A stretch of DNA of 64,000 bases from an uncultured Pseudomonadales bacterium (GTDB taxonomy: Bacteria > Pseudomonadota > Gammaproteobacteria > Pseudomonadales > Pseudohongiellaceae), in contig CALSUH010000019.1 of assembly GCA_943789485.1 (NCBI GenBank), positions 1-64,000 of the forward strand, in the 5' to 3' direction. Positions 18,137 through 26,879 of this stretch are shown one piece after another. The translations under genes and the position numbers were made by a program. The first letter of the stretch is position 1. Every line of letters begins with the position of its first letter. Under the pieces are notes generated by a model, which worked only from the letters and a program-made list of their open reading frames with translations, was not told the origin of the DNA and did no database searches.

Positions 18137-19351
18137 TTACCACTTCCCCAGGCCCATTGCTTCACGAACATCCTGCAGCGTTTCCTTTGCCGCCTCTCTC
18201 GCCGTCTCACAACCCTCGGCAATGATAGACCTCACAATATCGGGGTCCTTTTCATATTGGGCAGCCTCTTTTTGAATCGGCTCTAGCTCGGCTATGATCG
18301 CGTCGCTGACTGGTTTCTTGCATTCAAGGCAGCCGATTCCAGCAGTAGTGCAGCCATCAACAACCCACTCCTTTGTGTCCGCCGTCGAATAGGTTTGGTG
18401 CAATTGCCATACTGGGCATTTCTCCGGGTCGCCGGGGTCTGTCAGGCGAACACGAGCAGGATCAGTCGGCATCCTAGATATCTTTCTCTCCACCTGATCC
18501 AATGGCTCCCGCAAAGTAATGGTGTTCTCATAGGACTTGGACATCTTCTGTCCATCGAGCCCAGGCATTTTCGCGGACTTGGTTAGCAGCACTTGCGGTT
18601 CGGCCAATATCATCTTGCCACCGCCCTCGAGATAGCCAAATAGCCGCTCCGAATCGCCGATCGAAATATTCTGCTGCTCCTTGAGCAGAGCTTTCGCCTT
18701 TTCGAGCGCCTCATGATCACCCTGCTCCTGATAGGCAGTGCGCAGATAGCTGTATTGCTTTGCCGCCTTCTTACCCATCTTCTTGATTGCCGCCATAGCA
18801 TTTTCTTCAAAACCAGGCTCGCGCCCATAAATATGATTGAATCTTCTAGCAGTTTCACGAGTAAGCTCAACATGAGCAACCTGGTCGGCACCCACAGGCA
18901 CGTAACCTGCTCGGTAAATGAGAATGTCGGCGGCCTGCAATAAGGGGTAACCGAGGAAGCCATAGGTGGCCAAATCTTTCTCTTGCAGTTTGTCTTGCTG
19001 ATCTTTGTAGCTCGGGACACGCTCCAACCAACCAAGAGGTGTGATCATTGAGAGCAACAAATGCAATTCCGCATGCTCGGGCACACGGGATTGAACAAAC
19101 AGAGCCGCCGACCCAGGGTTCACCCCCACTGCCAACCAGTCAATTACCATATCGATGATATGCTGTTGGAGCGACATCGAATCATCGTAGTGGGTGGTCA
19201 GCGCGTGCCAGTCAGCGACGAAGAAGAAACACTCATACTCGTGCTGCAGCTTTACCCAGTTATTGAGTACCCCGTGCATATGGCCAAGATGCAGACGACC
19301 CGTGGGTCGCATGCCTGATAATACTCGCTGCTGTGAATCCACCTTGGACAA
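18137..19351 (-). CDS. trpS: Tryptophanyl-tRNA synthetase
   Basis: Class I synthetase that charges tRNA-Trp. I choose TTG at 19349-19351 as start (LSKVDSQQRVLSGMRPTG): it has AGGAG six bases upstream and avoids running into yciO. The result is 404 residues, longer than the roughly 330 of E. coli TrpS because of an insertion before the KMSKS loop, as in a Pseudomonas TrpS type. HIGH-like HLGHMHG and GQKMSKSYENT are intact. A CxxC-like pair (GCLECKKPVSD) lies in the C-terminal part. The open frame continues 45 codons upstream without homology. Confidence 0.95.
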   Translation of the reverse strand: MSKVDSQQRVLSGMRPTGRLHLGHMHGVLNNWVKLQHEYECFFFVADWHALTTHYDDSMSLQQHIIDMVIDWLAVGVNPGSAALFVQSRVPEHAELHLLLSMITPLGWLERVPSYKDQQDKLQEKDLATYGFLGYPLLQAADILIYRAGYVPVGADQVAHVELTRETARRFNHIYGREPGFEENAMAAIKKMGKKAAKQYSYLRTAYQEQGDHEALEKAKALLKEQQNISIGDSERLFGYLEGGGKMILAEPQVLLTKSAKMPGLDGQKMSKSYENTITLREPLDQVERKISRMPTDPARVRLTDPGDPEKCPVWQLHQTYSTADTKEWVVDGCTTAGIGCLECKKPVSDAIIAELEPIQKEAAQYEKDPDIVRSIIAEGCETAREAAKETLQDVREAMGLGKW

Positions 19352-19418
19352 TTCGCTCTCCTGAGTGTGTAAACTGATTGTGTTAATTAGTTGCTGATTA
19401 TAACCTGCAATGCGATCG

Positions 19419-20039
19419 CTATCGAAAAGGTTCTGAGTCGCCTTTTCCTTCGCGAATGACCTCGGGGATGCCATCCACCAGATCAATCATAGTGGTAGCC
19501 TCGACACCACAGACGCCGCCATCTACGATTAAGTCTACAAGTTTACCTACCTTCAACTTCATATCATAAGGATCTATTAGGCGCTCGCTCTCATCCGGGA
19601 GGATCAAACTCGTGCTCATGATTGGCTCTCCCATTTTTTCTAGAATAGCCTGAGCGATCGCATTACCCGGCACCCGCAAACCGATGGTTTTCTTTTTCGG
19701 GTGCAGCAGCCTTCTTGGCACCTCAGGCGTTGCCTTGAGGATAAAGGTATAAGGCCCAGGTGTGTAGGCCTTCAATATTCTATAGGCACTATTATGTACC
19801 TGGGCGTAGCTGGCCAAGGACGACAGACCCTTACAAACAAGGGTGAAATTATGCTTATCACCGAGCTGTCGAATGCGGCGGATACGATCCAGCGCACCCT
19901 TATCACCTATATGACAACCAAGCGCATAGGTCGAATCTGTAGGATAGACAATAACGCCACCGGCAAGCAGAACGCTCGCAACCTGCTTAATATTTCGGTC
20001 TTCCGGGTGGGAAGGATGTACCTGCAAGAAATCACTCAT
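19419..20039 (-). CDS. yciO: YciO, Sua5/YrdC-family protein
   Basis: Member of the Sua5/YciO/YrdC family, which binds L-threonine and ATP-type ligands and in TsaC/Sua5 makes threonylcarbamoyl-AMP for tRNA modification. The 206 residues show PTDSTYALGC, the KKTIGLRVPGN motif and the C-terminal IREGKGD. The YciO branch is distinct from TsaC and its biochemical role is uncertain. It lies upstream of trpS on the same strand and is divergent from yciB. Confidence 0.9.
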   Translation of the reverse strand: MSDFLQVHPSHPEDRNIKQVASVLLAGGVIVYPTDSTYALGCHIGDKGALDRIRRIRQLGDKHNFTLVCKGLSSLASYAQVHNSAYRILKAYTPGPYTFILKATPEVPRRLLHPKKKTIGLRVPGNAIAQAILEKMGEPIMSTSLILPDESERLIDPYDMKLKVGKLVDLIVDGGVCGVEATTMIDLVDGIPEVIREGKGDSEPFR

Positions 20040-20173
20040 GTACCCACTTGCCTAGTAGCCAACATGCTGAGGATGCAAAAAACAGCTGATTCTATTACAT
20101 TGGCCTACAAAAGCAGACACCTTTCTGCAAATCGATTACCATGTGCCGATTGGGCTTTTAGAGATTTTTGTGA

Positions 20174-20785
20174 ATGAAACAGCTTATTGACTACATTCCC
20201 CTACTGGTATTTTTCAGCGTATGGGCAATGGATGAACGGGCAATCAGTATTGCCGGCTTTGATCACAGCATTGGAGGTGTATTCAGTGCCGCCGAATTTT
20301 TGCTCGCTGCCTCCTTATTGGTATACGGCTCGTTATTCGTCCGCCAGAAAAGATTGGACAAATTTCAGTGGATAACCCTAGTTGCTGTCGTCCTCTTCTG
20401 TATTCCAACAATCATTTTTAGAAACACCGACTTCCTGAAGTGGAAAGCACCCATAGTAAACTGGATATTCGCCACGGTATTTATAGTTTCTCGTTTCTTC
20501 GGTGAAAAACCAGCCATAGAACATATGATGGGGCATGCGGTCAGTGCGCCTAAAGAAGTTTGGTACAAGCTGAATACTATGTGGACCTTCTATTTCATTG
20601 TACTAGGGGCAATCAACTTGATTGTTGCGTTTACTCTAAGCGAAGAGCTTTGGATAAAATTTAAGGTGTTCGGTAATTTAATACTCACCTTCGGTTTCGT
20701 CCTCGCGCAGATGCCAATTCTAGCGAAATATATCGAAGTGGACGATGAAGGCGAACACGAAGCCGCCAATGAAGAATCCGCTTAG
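20174..20785 (+). CDS. yciB: Inner membrane-spanning protein YciB (septation protein A)
   Basis: Five-helix inner-membrane protein linked to cell-envelope synthesis and septation. The start KQLIDYIPLLVFFSVW, the central KWKAPIVNWIFATVFIVSRF and the late NTMWTFYFIVLGAINLIVAF are typical, as is the overall length of 203 residues. A short charged tail ends the protein. It is followed nine bases later by a broken yciI, the normal neighbour in this arrangement. Confidence 0.95.
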   Translation: MKQLIDYIPLLVFFSVWAMDERAISIAGFDHSIGGVFSAAEFLLAASLLVYGSLFVRQKRLDKFQWITLVAVVLFCIPTIIFRNTDFLKWKAPIVNWIFATVFIVSRFFGEKPAIEHMMGHAVSAPKEVWYKLNTMWTFYFIVLGAINLIVAFTLSEELWIKFKVFGNLILTFGFVLAQMPILAKYIEVDDEGEHEAANEESA

Positions 20786-20793
20786 GAAGGGAA

Positions 20794-21090
20794 ACGCACT
20801 ACGCGATAATGAGTGAAGACGTTCCCCAGAGCCTTGAAAAAAGATAGTCGGTACGCCCAGCGCACCTTGATCAATTGATCTATCTCCCATCACAAAATCG
20901 CTTATTAGTAGCTGGACCACAACCGGCTATAAATTCTTCCGAGCCCGGGGAGGCTGGATTTAGCGGCAGCCTCGTCAGTGCAGAGTTTGATAATTTTGAG
21001 CAGGCTCAAACTTGGACCGATGCCGACCCCTACCAGACAGCAGGCGTCTGTCAACGCGTCGTTGTTAAGCCATGTAAACGCGCTCTTTGA
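20794..21090 (+). pseudogene. yciI: YciI-like protein, inactivated by two point changes
   Basis: The frame from 20794 to the TGA at 21088-21090 aligns along its full 99 codons with YciI. It reads T-H-Y-A-I-M-S-E-D-V-P-Q-S-L-E-K-R, a stop, then SVRPAHLDQL, RLLVAGPQPAI, GEAGFSGSLV and DADPYQTAGV. The codon where the family has its start Met is ACG (20794-20796), directly behind AGGAAGG. TAG at 20845-20847 replaces the Leu of the family's SLEKRLSVRPAHL, a one-base change from TTG. The proposed catalytic His (RPAHL) and Asp (DADPY) survive. A later TTG at 20875 could start only a fragment. YciI function is poorly known. Confidence 0.88.
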
Positions 21091-21117
21091 ACGCGATCAA
21101 ATTTTTCAGCAGTTAGG

Positions 21118-21732
21118 CTATTGCGCAGGCCGAAGGTCTGGAAATTCGATATCCAGTATTGCATTCCATTCGCCCAGGAGCACTCTTCTGCGCTCGAACA
21201 ATGAACTGGTATCACCCTCAATCACGATACTGTTTATCGTATCCCGGCGCCTTAGCTGATTAACAATCGGCATGCCACTTAACACTTTGCCAAAAACCGA
21301 ATGCTTACCGTTAAGATAAGGGGTGGCTAAGTGTGTAAGAAAAAATTGGCTGCCGTCTGTTCCGGGCCCCGAATTTGCCATTGAAATAATGCCTGGTTGA
21401 TTGTGATGCAGCACGATCTCTCCAGAAAATTTGTAACCCGCATCACCAGTGCCATTGCCTAGGGGGTCGCCACCTTGCACCATGAAATTTCTTTCCATGC
21501 GATGGAACGTCAATCCATCGTAGAAGCCACGCATAGCTAAGTTCGCAAAATTAGCTACTGTCGTTGGCGCCGCCCTGTCGTTTAACTGCACTACGATCTC
21601 CCCTTTTGAGGTATCTATAATCGCTCGCAAGGGTTGTCCAATAGCGCTAACACTTATAAGCGAAAGCATGAGCGCAAGCATCACATTTAGAGTGTGTTTG
21701 AAGCCTTTTGTATAAGAAGTATTTTGCATCAT
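21118..21732 (-). CDS. Peptidyl-prolyl cis-trans isomerase, cyclophilin type, periplasmic
   Basis: Cyclophilin that speeds proline isomerisation in exported proteins. Residues 1 to about 32 form a signal peptide (hydrophobic LNVMLALMLSLISVSAIG). The cyclophilin core follows: TSKGEIVVQL, FHRMERNFMVQGGDP, SMANSGPGTDGSQFFL and LNGKHSVFGKV, with the catalytic Arg in FHRM. The 204 residues and signal sequence suggest a PpiA-like envelope enzyme, although the core also resembles PpiB. It converges on the broken yciI and lies 59 bases beyond the end of xthA on the same strand. Confidence 0.92.
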   Translation of the reverse strand: MMQNTSYTKGFKHTLNVMLALMLSLISVSAIGQPLRAIIDTSKGEIVVQLNDRAAPTTVANFANLAMRGFYDGLTFHRMERNFMVQGGDPLGNGTGDAGYKFSGEIVLHHNQPGIISMANSGPGTDGSQFFLTHLATPYLNGKHSVFGKVLSGMPIVNQLRRRDTINSIVIEGDTSSLFERRRVLLGEWNAILDIEFPDLRPAQ

Positions 21733-21791
21733 CCCTCTATCCGTTTTTCACTACATCTCAATGTTGTAACCCGCCCCCGATTCTGCTCAAT

Positions 21792-22559
21792 CTAATCGGC
21801 GTAATCAAGAATAACCGGCGCATGATCAGAGAAGTTTTGTGCAGTATAGATTTCCGCCGACCTGGTCTTCTTCGCAATTCCTTCAGTAACAACTTGATAA
21901 TCGAGTCGCCACCCTACATTGTTGGCGCGCGCCTGACCGCGGTTGGACCACCAGGAATATTGATCGGCCTCCTCGTTCACGCACCGGAAAGCATCCACGT
22001 AACCCACTTCGTCGTACAGAACATCCAACCACTCTCGTTCTTCGGGTAAGAACCCAGAGTTTTTCCTATTCGCACGCCAATTCTTTAAGTCTATTTCCTT
22101 GTGACAAATATTCCAATCTGCACACACAATAATTTCGCGCTTACTCTTGCGTAGCTTTTTCATATGCCTCATAAAGTCACCCATGAAGCTAACTTTTCTA
22201 GCTTGCCGCTCATCCCCACTGGACCCTGATGGTAAGTAGAGTGACGCTACGCTTAGTCCGTCGTAATCGGCCTGAATATAGCGCCCTTCTGTATCAGCCA
22301 ATTCAAACCCTAAGCCCTTTTTTACTTTCTTCGGCTTTTCGCGCGAATACAATGCCGTACCTGAATACCCCTTTTTCACGGCATCGAAATAGTGGCAGTG
22401 ATAGCCTTCTGGATGAAACACGGGGTCGCTCAGTTGATCCACTTGCGCCTTGGTTTCTTGCAGGCAAACCACATCAACATCTGCTTCGGGCAACCAATCG
22501 AAGAACCCCTTTCTCGCAGCAGCGCGAATGCCGTTGCAGTTAAATGTCATTATGCGCAT
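21792..22559 (-). CDS. xthA: Exodeoxyribonuclease III
   Basis: AP endonuclease and 3'-exonuclease of base-excision repair. The start at ATG 22557-22559 (MRIMTFNCNGIRAA) has AAGGA seven bases upstream. Metal and catalytic residues appear in CLQETKAQ (Glu), CADWNICHKEIDL (Asp, Asn) and SDHAPVIL (Asp, His). WRLDYQVV follows the ExoIII pattern. Because the catalytic residues are present, I call it a nuclease and not the related regulator Crc. Confidence 0.92.
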   Translation of the reverse strand: MRIMTFNCNGIRAAARKGFFDWLPEADVDVVCLQETKAQVDQLSDPVFHPEGYHCHYFDAVKKGYSGTALYSREKPKKVKKGLGFELADTEGRYIQADYDGLSVASLYLPSGSSGDERQARKVSFMGDFMRHMKKLRKSKREIIVCADWNICHKEIDLKNWRANRKNSGFLPEEREWLDVLYDEVGYVDAFRCVNEEADQYSWWSNRGQARANNVGWRLDYQVVTEGIAKKTRSAEIYTAQNFSDHAPVILDYAD

Positions 22560-22565
22560 GAACAA

Positions 22566-22988
22566 TTCCTTTTTTATTCGTCATCCAATACAGATGTGGG
22601 CCCAGTGTAAGGGATGCAGCACCCTCCCCCTATTCCCATCAGACTATGCCGCTACATCGGCCTAACCTTCGGCTGCGCAGAGACTCTTAATAAGTGTTAC
22701 GTATAGTTACTTGTATTTTTATTTATATATTTCAATTATTTATGAGTATTTTGTAACTCAAAATAACAATGTTATTGCCAATATTACTGGAAATTCCGGA
22801 ATAATTAGGCATAAGTTATTGAATTAAAGGAATTATCAATATTTGTTACATTTAGTTACATAAATGAACAAGTGATACAAAGACCTCATTAATGTTACCT
22901 ATTATCTCAATATGTGTTACTATACGTCCCGTAATTCAGGGAAACCCGGATCGACCTAAACCCATCCCATTAAACCGAGGAGATAATA
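22566..22988. other. AT-rich gene-free stretch with repeated GTTAC motifs
   Basis: This 423-base gap between xthA and a small ORF has no credible coding frame. From about 22690 it becomes clearly AT-rich. GTTAC or its complement GTAAC occurs repeatedly: GTGTTACGTATAGTTAC near 22694, TTGTAACTCA at 22751, TTGTTACATTTAGTTACAT near 22848, and GTTAC near 22894 and 22916. The spacing is irregular. The look is of a multi-site regulatory region feeding the small-ORF unit that begins at 22989. Confidence 0.45.
22895..22923 (+). promoter_or_regulatory. Candidate promoter of the small-ORF unit
   Basis: TTACCT (22895-22900) and TACTAT (22918-22923) are separated by 17 bases, the ideal spacing for a sigma-70 promoter, though neither hexamer is perfect. 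Initiation would fall near 22930, giving a leader of about 60 bases before the ATG at 22989. A GTTAC motif overlaps the -10, so a repressor or activator site could sit on it. Confidence 0.4.
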
Positions 22989-23102
22989 ATGAGCAAAGCA
23001 CTCAGCAGAGCACGGCCCGTTATCGAAGCGACAGTTATCAGCGTTCTACTGGTAGTAGCTGCATTAGCAGTTCCAGTCGCAATCGTATACACAACCGTCT
23101 AA
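22989..23102 (+). CDS. Small membrane protein, 37 residues, unknown
   Basis: ATG at 22989 follows a strong Shine-Dalgarno (GAGGAG, spacing 6). The product MSKALSRARPVIEATVISVL is followed by LVVAALAVPVAIVYTTV and a TAA. It has a basic N-terminus and one hydrophobic helix from about residue 12 to 34, so it should insert with a cytoplasmic N-terminus. The helix contains a proline, and Glu13 is near its start. It lies between a plausible promoter and a strong terminator, with a second tiny ORF. I recognise no family. It could be a subunit of a membrane complex, a regulator or a toxin-like peptide; none is supported by sequence. Confidence 0.6.
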   Translation: MSKALSRARPVIEATVISVLLVVAALAVPVAIVYTTV

Positions 23103-23124
23103 GCCAATTCGAATAGGAGGCTTT

Positions 23125-23160
23125 ATGCAAAGCCCTTTAATTGATTTACGCACTGACTAG
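23125..23160 (+). CDS. 11-codon ORF with consensus Shine-Dalgarno
   Basis: AGGAGG ends four bases before ATG at 23125, a textbook ribosome site. It encodes MQSPLIDLRTD and stops at TAG 23158-23160. The stop codon directly abuts the first base of the terminator stem at 23161. That places a terminating ribosome over the stem, which could affect termination. It may be a true micropeptide or a leader element; composition alone cannot tell. It starts 22 bases after the 37-residue membrane ORF. Confidence 0.45.
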   Translation: MQSPLIDLRTD

Positions 23161-23199
23161 ACACCAGCTTAAATAGACTAATTAAGCTGGTGTTTTTTT
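23161..23199 (+). terminator. Strong intrinsic terminator
   Basis: ACACCAGCTTAA (23161-23172) pairs perfectly with TTAAGCTGGTGT (23182-23193) in a 12-bp stem with a 9-base loop, followed by seven T (23193-23199). It ends the small-ORF unit. Its strength and polarity are for the plus strand; in the minus direction there is no T-run, so it would not serve moaB. Confidence 0.9.
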
Positions 23200-23262
23200 A
23201 TTTGTTACGAAAAAAATACCCACAGAACACCACAACTGCAGCGCATTATCACTGATGACGAC

Positions 23263-23766
23263 TTAATTCTGTCTAAGCTTATCTGTAAAATTACAAGGCT
23301 TGTGAGTACTGTCTAGCTGCTCTGAAATAATCTTATCCCAGGCCGTCGCGCAAGCACCTGGCGAACCAGGCACACAGAACAATATCGCTCCATTAACCAA
23401 CCCGGCAAAAGCACGGGATTGAATAGTAGAGCTGCCTATTTCCTGATAAGAGAGTTGCCGAAACAATTCGCCGAACCCTTCAATGGGAGTATCCAATAGA
23501 GGCTGAATAGCGGTGACTGTATTATCTCTCGCGGTAAAGCCAGTGCCGCCTGTTAGCAGGATCGCCTGCACGCTTGAGTCCGCGATTAATGAAGAAACTT
23601 CCGCTCGCAACTGACAAACATCATCTTTGACAATCGTCTTCCCGTGCAACTTGTGCCCTGCGCTTTGTAACCTCTCGACAAGTACCACACCGGATTTATC
23701 CGTTTGGGGTGTGCGTGTATCGGAGACTGTAACTACTGCAATATTCAACGGAATAAGGGAAGGCAT
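23263..23766 (-). CDS. moaB: Molybdenum cofactor biosynthesis protein B
   Basis: MPT-adenylyltransferase-like protein of the MoaB/MogA fold. Key motifs are AVVTVSDTRT, ILLTGGTGFTARD and the C-terminal CVPGSPGACATAW. The 167 residues suit MoaB. It lies 66 bases after moaA on the same strand, forming a moaAB unit convergent with the small-ORF unit upstream in the map. Confidence 0.93.
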   Translation of the reverse strand: MPSLIPLNIAVVTVSDTRTPQTDKSGVVLVERLQSAGHKLHGKTIVKDDVCQLRAEVSSLIADSSVQAILLTGGTGFTARDNTVTAIQPLLDTPIEGFGELFRQLSYQEIGSSTIQSRAFAGLVNGAILFCVPGSPGACATAWDKIISEQLDSTHKPCNFTDKLRQN

Positions 23767-23832
23767 TTTGCGCTCTCTGTGTGTTATCGATTGTTTCTAA
23801 TGCGGCCAAGGTAACTGGCACGCAGGTCGGAG

Positions 23833-24840
23833 CTAGCCGCCAGTCATGTTCATTAGACGAATCGGCTGAGCGTGATCTTTATCATAGAAGAAATGACGCT
23901 CTGGCTTTATCTGCATAGAGTCGATTAGAGCCTGTTTTAAAACATCATCACCATTGTCTGGGTTACGCAAAATGGACCGTAAGTCCACTGAGTGCTCATT
24001 ACCGAGACAAAGCAGCAACCGCCCTTCTACCGTAACGCGGACTCGATTACAGTCTTCGCAAAAATTGTGCGTGACTGGCGATATAAAGCCTATACGGGTT
24101 TTGTGATTCGCAATTTTTGTGTAACGAGAAGGTCCAGCCGTTTTTTCGGCGCTATCAACGAGCTGATATTTCTCGGCAATCTTTTCTCTCACCCAAGTAT
24201 TACTGCAGGTAGTATCTGCCCTAGCATGGTCTGAGGCTTCGCCAAGTGGCATTTCTTCAATGAACGAGATATCAATTTCGCGCTCAACAGCATAGTTCGC
24301 TAAATCTAGCACCTCATCCTCGTTATAGCCTTTCATGACTACAGAGTTCAGTCGTATTCGCTCGAATCCTGCTGCATTTGCCGCATCTATTCCTGCCAGT
24401 ACCTTGTCGAGTTTTCCAACACGCGAGATACGTTTGAAGCGTTCCGCATCAAGGCTATCAATGCTGATGTTAATTCTATTTACACCCGCGGCCTTTAGCG
24501 GGAGCGCATATTTTTCCAACTGTGCTCCATTGGTAGTCAGGAGAAGTTCTTCGAGCCCTTCAAGTGCACCCAATTTTTCGATTAGTGACATTACATCAGA
24601 CCGCACCAATGGCTCGCCACCGGTTAGCCGAATCTTCTTAACACCCAATTCAGTAAACACTTTCGCAACACGGTACAGCTCTTCAAGGGAAAGAATCTGG
24701 TCGCGCGGTAGAAACGTCATGTCTTCGGTCATGCAATAGACGCAGCGAAAATCACAGCGATCAGTAACGGACAGGCGGATATAGTCCACCCGTCTCCCAA
24801 ATTTGTCGATTAGTTCTGTCACTTGACTATTATCTGACAT
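23833..24840 (-). CDS. moaA: GTP 3',8-cyclase
   Basis: Radical SAM enzyme for the first step of molybdopterin synthesis. I place the start at ATG 24838-24840 ([10 protein letters not shown]) because GGAGA lies eight bases upstream; the open frame extends seven codons more. The N-terminal cluster CDFRCVYC (C29, C33, C36) binds SAM, and the C-terminal CEDCNRVR plus a later Cys form the second [4Fe-4S] site. The protein ends in Gly-Gly, required for cyclase activity in MoaA. Confidence 0.96.
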   Translation of the reverse strand: MSDNSQVTELIDKFGRRVDYIRLSVTDRCDFRCVYCMTEDMTFLPRDQILSLEELYRVAKVFTELGVKKIRLTGGEPLVRSDVMSLIEKLGALEGLEELLLTTNGAQLEKYALPLKAAGVNRINISIDSLDAERFKRISRVGKLDKVLAGIDAANAAGFERIRLNSVVMKGYNEDEVLDLANYAVEREIDISFIEEMPLGEASDHARADTTCSNTWVREKIAEKYQLVDSAEKTAGPSRYTKIANHKTRIGFISPVTHNFCEDCNRVRVTVEGRLLLCLGNEHSVDLRSILRNPDNGDDVLKQALIDSMQIKPERHFFYDKDHAQPIRLMNMTGG

Positions 24841-24928
24841 ATGAATTTTCTCCGAGCGCAACTATACCGCAAATTCTGGCCCAAATGCACGGCCCTAGGT
24901 ACCGTTTTGGCCTAGTTACCTTCCACAT

Positions 24929-25555
24929 CTAAACACCATTTAGCGCTATCTGTAGAGAGACAAATATCAGAATAGCCCCCATAGCGCGCTCCAACCATAC
25001 CCCCATTCTTACGATGAGAACTCTTACCCTTGGGATTCCTAAGATTAAGGATAAAAGCGCGAACCAAAGAAATGTCGCCGCAGCAAGGTATAGGCCATAC
25101 ATGACCTTAATAGTGGTCGGTGTAGTAGGGTCAATGACGACAGTGAATAGAGCGAGGAAAAAAAATGTGGCCTTCGGGTTTAAACCGTTTGTCAAGAAGC
25201 CTAGAGAAAATGACCGGGCTGCCGAAAGTGCGGGCTCCAGCGGCGCTTTTTCCTCTGCCGCCGACTTAAGGTGAGAAGCGCGGATAGATTGCACGCCTAG
25301 ATAGAACAGGTAGCCTGCCGCTAGGATTTTCATCACATTAAATAGCTCAGGTGACTGCGAAAGAAGGAGCGCCACACCTAAAAGACAATAGCTCACATGC
25401 AACAATATGGCACAGCCTACTCCTAGGCTCGTCCAAACCCCCGATCGCGTGCCGCCCCGCACACTCTGCCTTATAACCACAGCAAAGTCGGGCCCGGGAG
25501 AAGCAACAGCGAACAAATGCGCTATTGCAATAGTGAGAAACTCAGCCCAATACAT
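24929..25555 (-). CDS. LysE/RhtB-family exporter
   Basis: Inner-membrane amino acid exporter of about six helices, 208 residues. The start MYWAEFLTIAIAHLFAVASPGPDFAVVIRQS carries the family's SPGPDFA motif, and GFLTNGLNPKATFFFLALFT is the second signature. Substrate cannot be told from sequence; homoserine, threonine and related amino acids are typical for the family. It stands between moaA and ccmI with no obvious functional link to either. Confidence 0.92.
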   Translation of the reverse strand: MYWAEFLTIAIAHLFAVASPGPDFAVVIRQSVRGGTRSGVWTSLGVGCAILLHVSYCLLGVALLLSQSPELFNVMKILAAGYLFYLGVQSIRASHLKSAAEEKAPLEPALSAARSFSLGFLTNGLNPKATFFFLALFTVVIDPTTPTTIKVMYGLYLAAATFLWFALLSLILGIPRVRVLIVRMGVWLERAMGAILIFVSLQIALNGV

Positions 25556-25592
25556 TCAGCCCTCGCTCTGACAGTGCCTATTTGTTATTCAG

Positions 25593-26849
25593 TCAGGGAA
25601 CTCGATCTACTATTTCCAGACTGATAACCGCTCTCTGGCCATTGTGTGAAAAGTTATCTGACTGCGAGCGATAGTCACCACTACTCGGTGTAGCTGAGCC
25701 CGAGAACGAGATGGAGGCAGAGACGAAGACAGTATCGGCGGAAGAAATATTGAACGGGCCTACTGCATATGAATTGTCGAGCTGAATGTTCGCGGGTAGA
25801 TCCGCAACAGTGATATCAATAGCGGCGAGCGGAGGCAGGCCCTCTTGAGCCGCATTACGTACCGCTACAAAGACACGGAGGCTCCCATCTAGAAGCTCCA
25901 AGCCCTCTGCTAGCGAGAGATCAATTTCGATGGTTGGCCCAGCTGCAACATCTTGACCATCGCCAGCTAAGCGCTGCTGTGCGATCGCTATACTGCGCCG
26001 CAGAATTTGCGCCTGCTCGCTATTTGGATTGCTCTGAATAATAAGACGCCAATACTCGATAGCTGCCTCAAAATCTTCCCGCTCTTCTGCATCAGCGGCT
26101 ATCAATTGCAGCACCGAAACCTCGTTAGGGTTAATCGCGCGTGCCTCGTCAATTACCTCGAGGATATCGGCGGTAAAAGTAAACTCGGCAAGGATATACC
26201 TGGCCATCGCAACTCGACCAAGCACAAGGGCCTTCTCAGGAGACTCTTCCATTCGCCCCGCCGATTGGGTATAGGCGATTTCTGCTTCAGTGAACATGCC
26301 GATACTGGCGAAATTTTCTGCTAAAAAGTACCATGCCCAAGGCCGGTCATCGTCTGCCTGAACCACCTCGCCCAAACTAACAATCAAATTCTGAGACTCT
26401 TGCGGATTGTCTCGATTGTTCACCGTCCGCTGAAACAGTCCCATCAATTCTACATCTTTCTTAAAACCCCACTCGCTATACAGGCCATAGGCTACGAGCG
26501 GCATTAATAGGCAAATTAGTAGAGGAATCGCTATGCTATACGCCGCCGACTTAGCAACGGAAGATTTTTTCTGCTTTGTTTTTCCCTTTGTTGCTAGCTC
26601 TTCATCCGAGACGTCTACTAGCAGGCTCTGCTGCATCTCTTGAATCAGCACATCGAACTCAGCCAGCTCAAGATTGCCAGAAGCCAATTCGTTTTCGAGT
26701 TCGTCACTGCGCTCTTGAAATAACGCTATGTTTTCATTTTTCCGAGACGCATCTTCAACAAATGACCCGGCTCTATTGCGAATCCGTAAGGGAAACAAAA
26801 CAAAGCCTACGGCACTTACAAAAAGTATTGCAGTAAATATCCAGAACAA
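25593..26849 (-). CDS. ccmI: Cytochrome c biogenesis protein CcmI (apocytochrome chaperone)
   Basis: Holds apocytochrome c for the haem ligase in System I. Two N-terminal membrane helices (about 1-21 and 105-125) flank a cytoplasmic heptad-rich stretch (ENIALFQERSDELENELASGN), then a periplasmic TPR domain (about 155-300) and a C-terminal domain of beta character. At 418 residues it is full length for a CcmI/CycH protein. It follows ccmH by 30 bases at the end of the ccm cluster. Confidence 0.9.
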   Translation of the reverse strand: MFWIFTAILFVSAVGFVLFPLRIRNRAGSFVEDASRKNENIALFQERSDELENELASGNLELAEFDVLIQEMQQSLLVDVSDEELATKGKTKQKKSSVAKSAAYSIAIPLLICLLMPLVAYGLYSEWGFKKDVELMGLFQRTVNNRDNPQESQNLIVSLGEVVQADDDRPWAWYFLAENFASIGMFTEAEIAYTQSAGRMEESPEKALVLGRVAMARYILAEFTFTADILEVIDEARAINPNEVSVLQLIAADAEEREDFEAAIEYWRLIIQSNPNSEQAQILRRSIAIAQQRLAGDGQDVAAGPTIEIDLSLAEGLELLDGSLRVFVAVRNAAQEGLPPLAAIDITVADLPANIQLDNSYAVGPFNISSADTVFVSASISFSGSATPSSGDYRSQSDNFSHNGQRAVISLEIVDRVP

Positions 26850-26879
26850 GAGGTTATTCCAATATAAAGTAAATTTGAC

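Noticed and set aside
20845..20847. Recoded TAG (read as an amino acid) in yciI
   Set aside because: TAG is used as an ordinary stop by several genes here, including yciK and rluB, and the start codon is lost as well.
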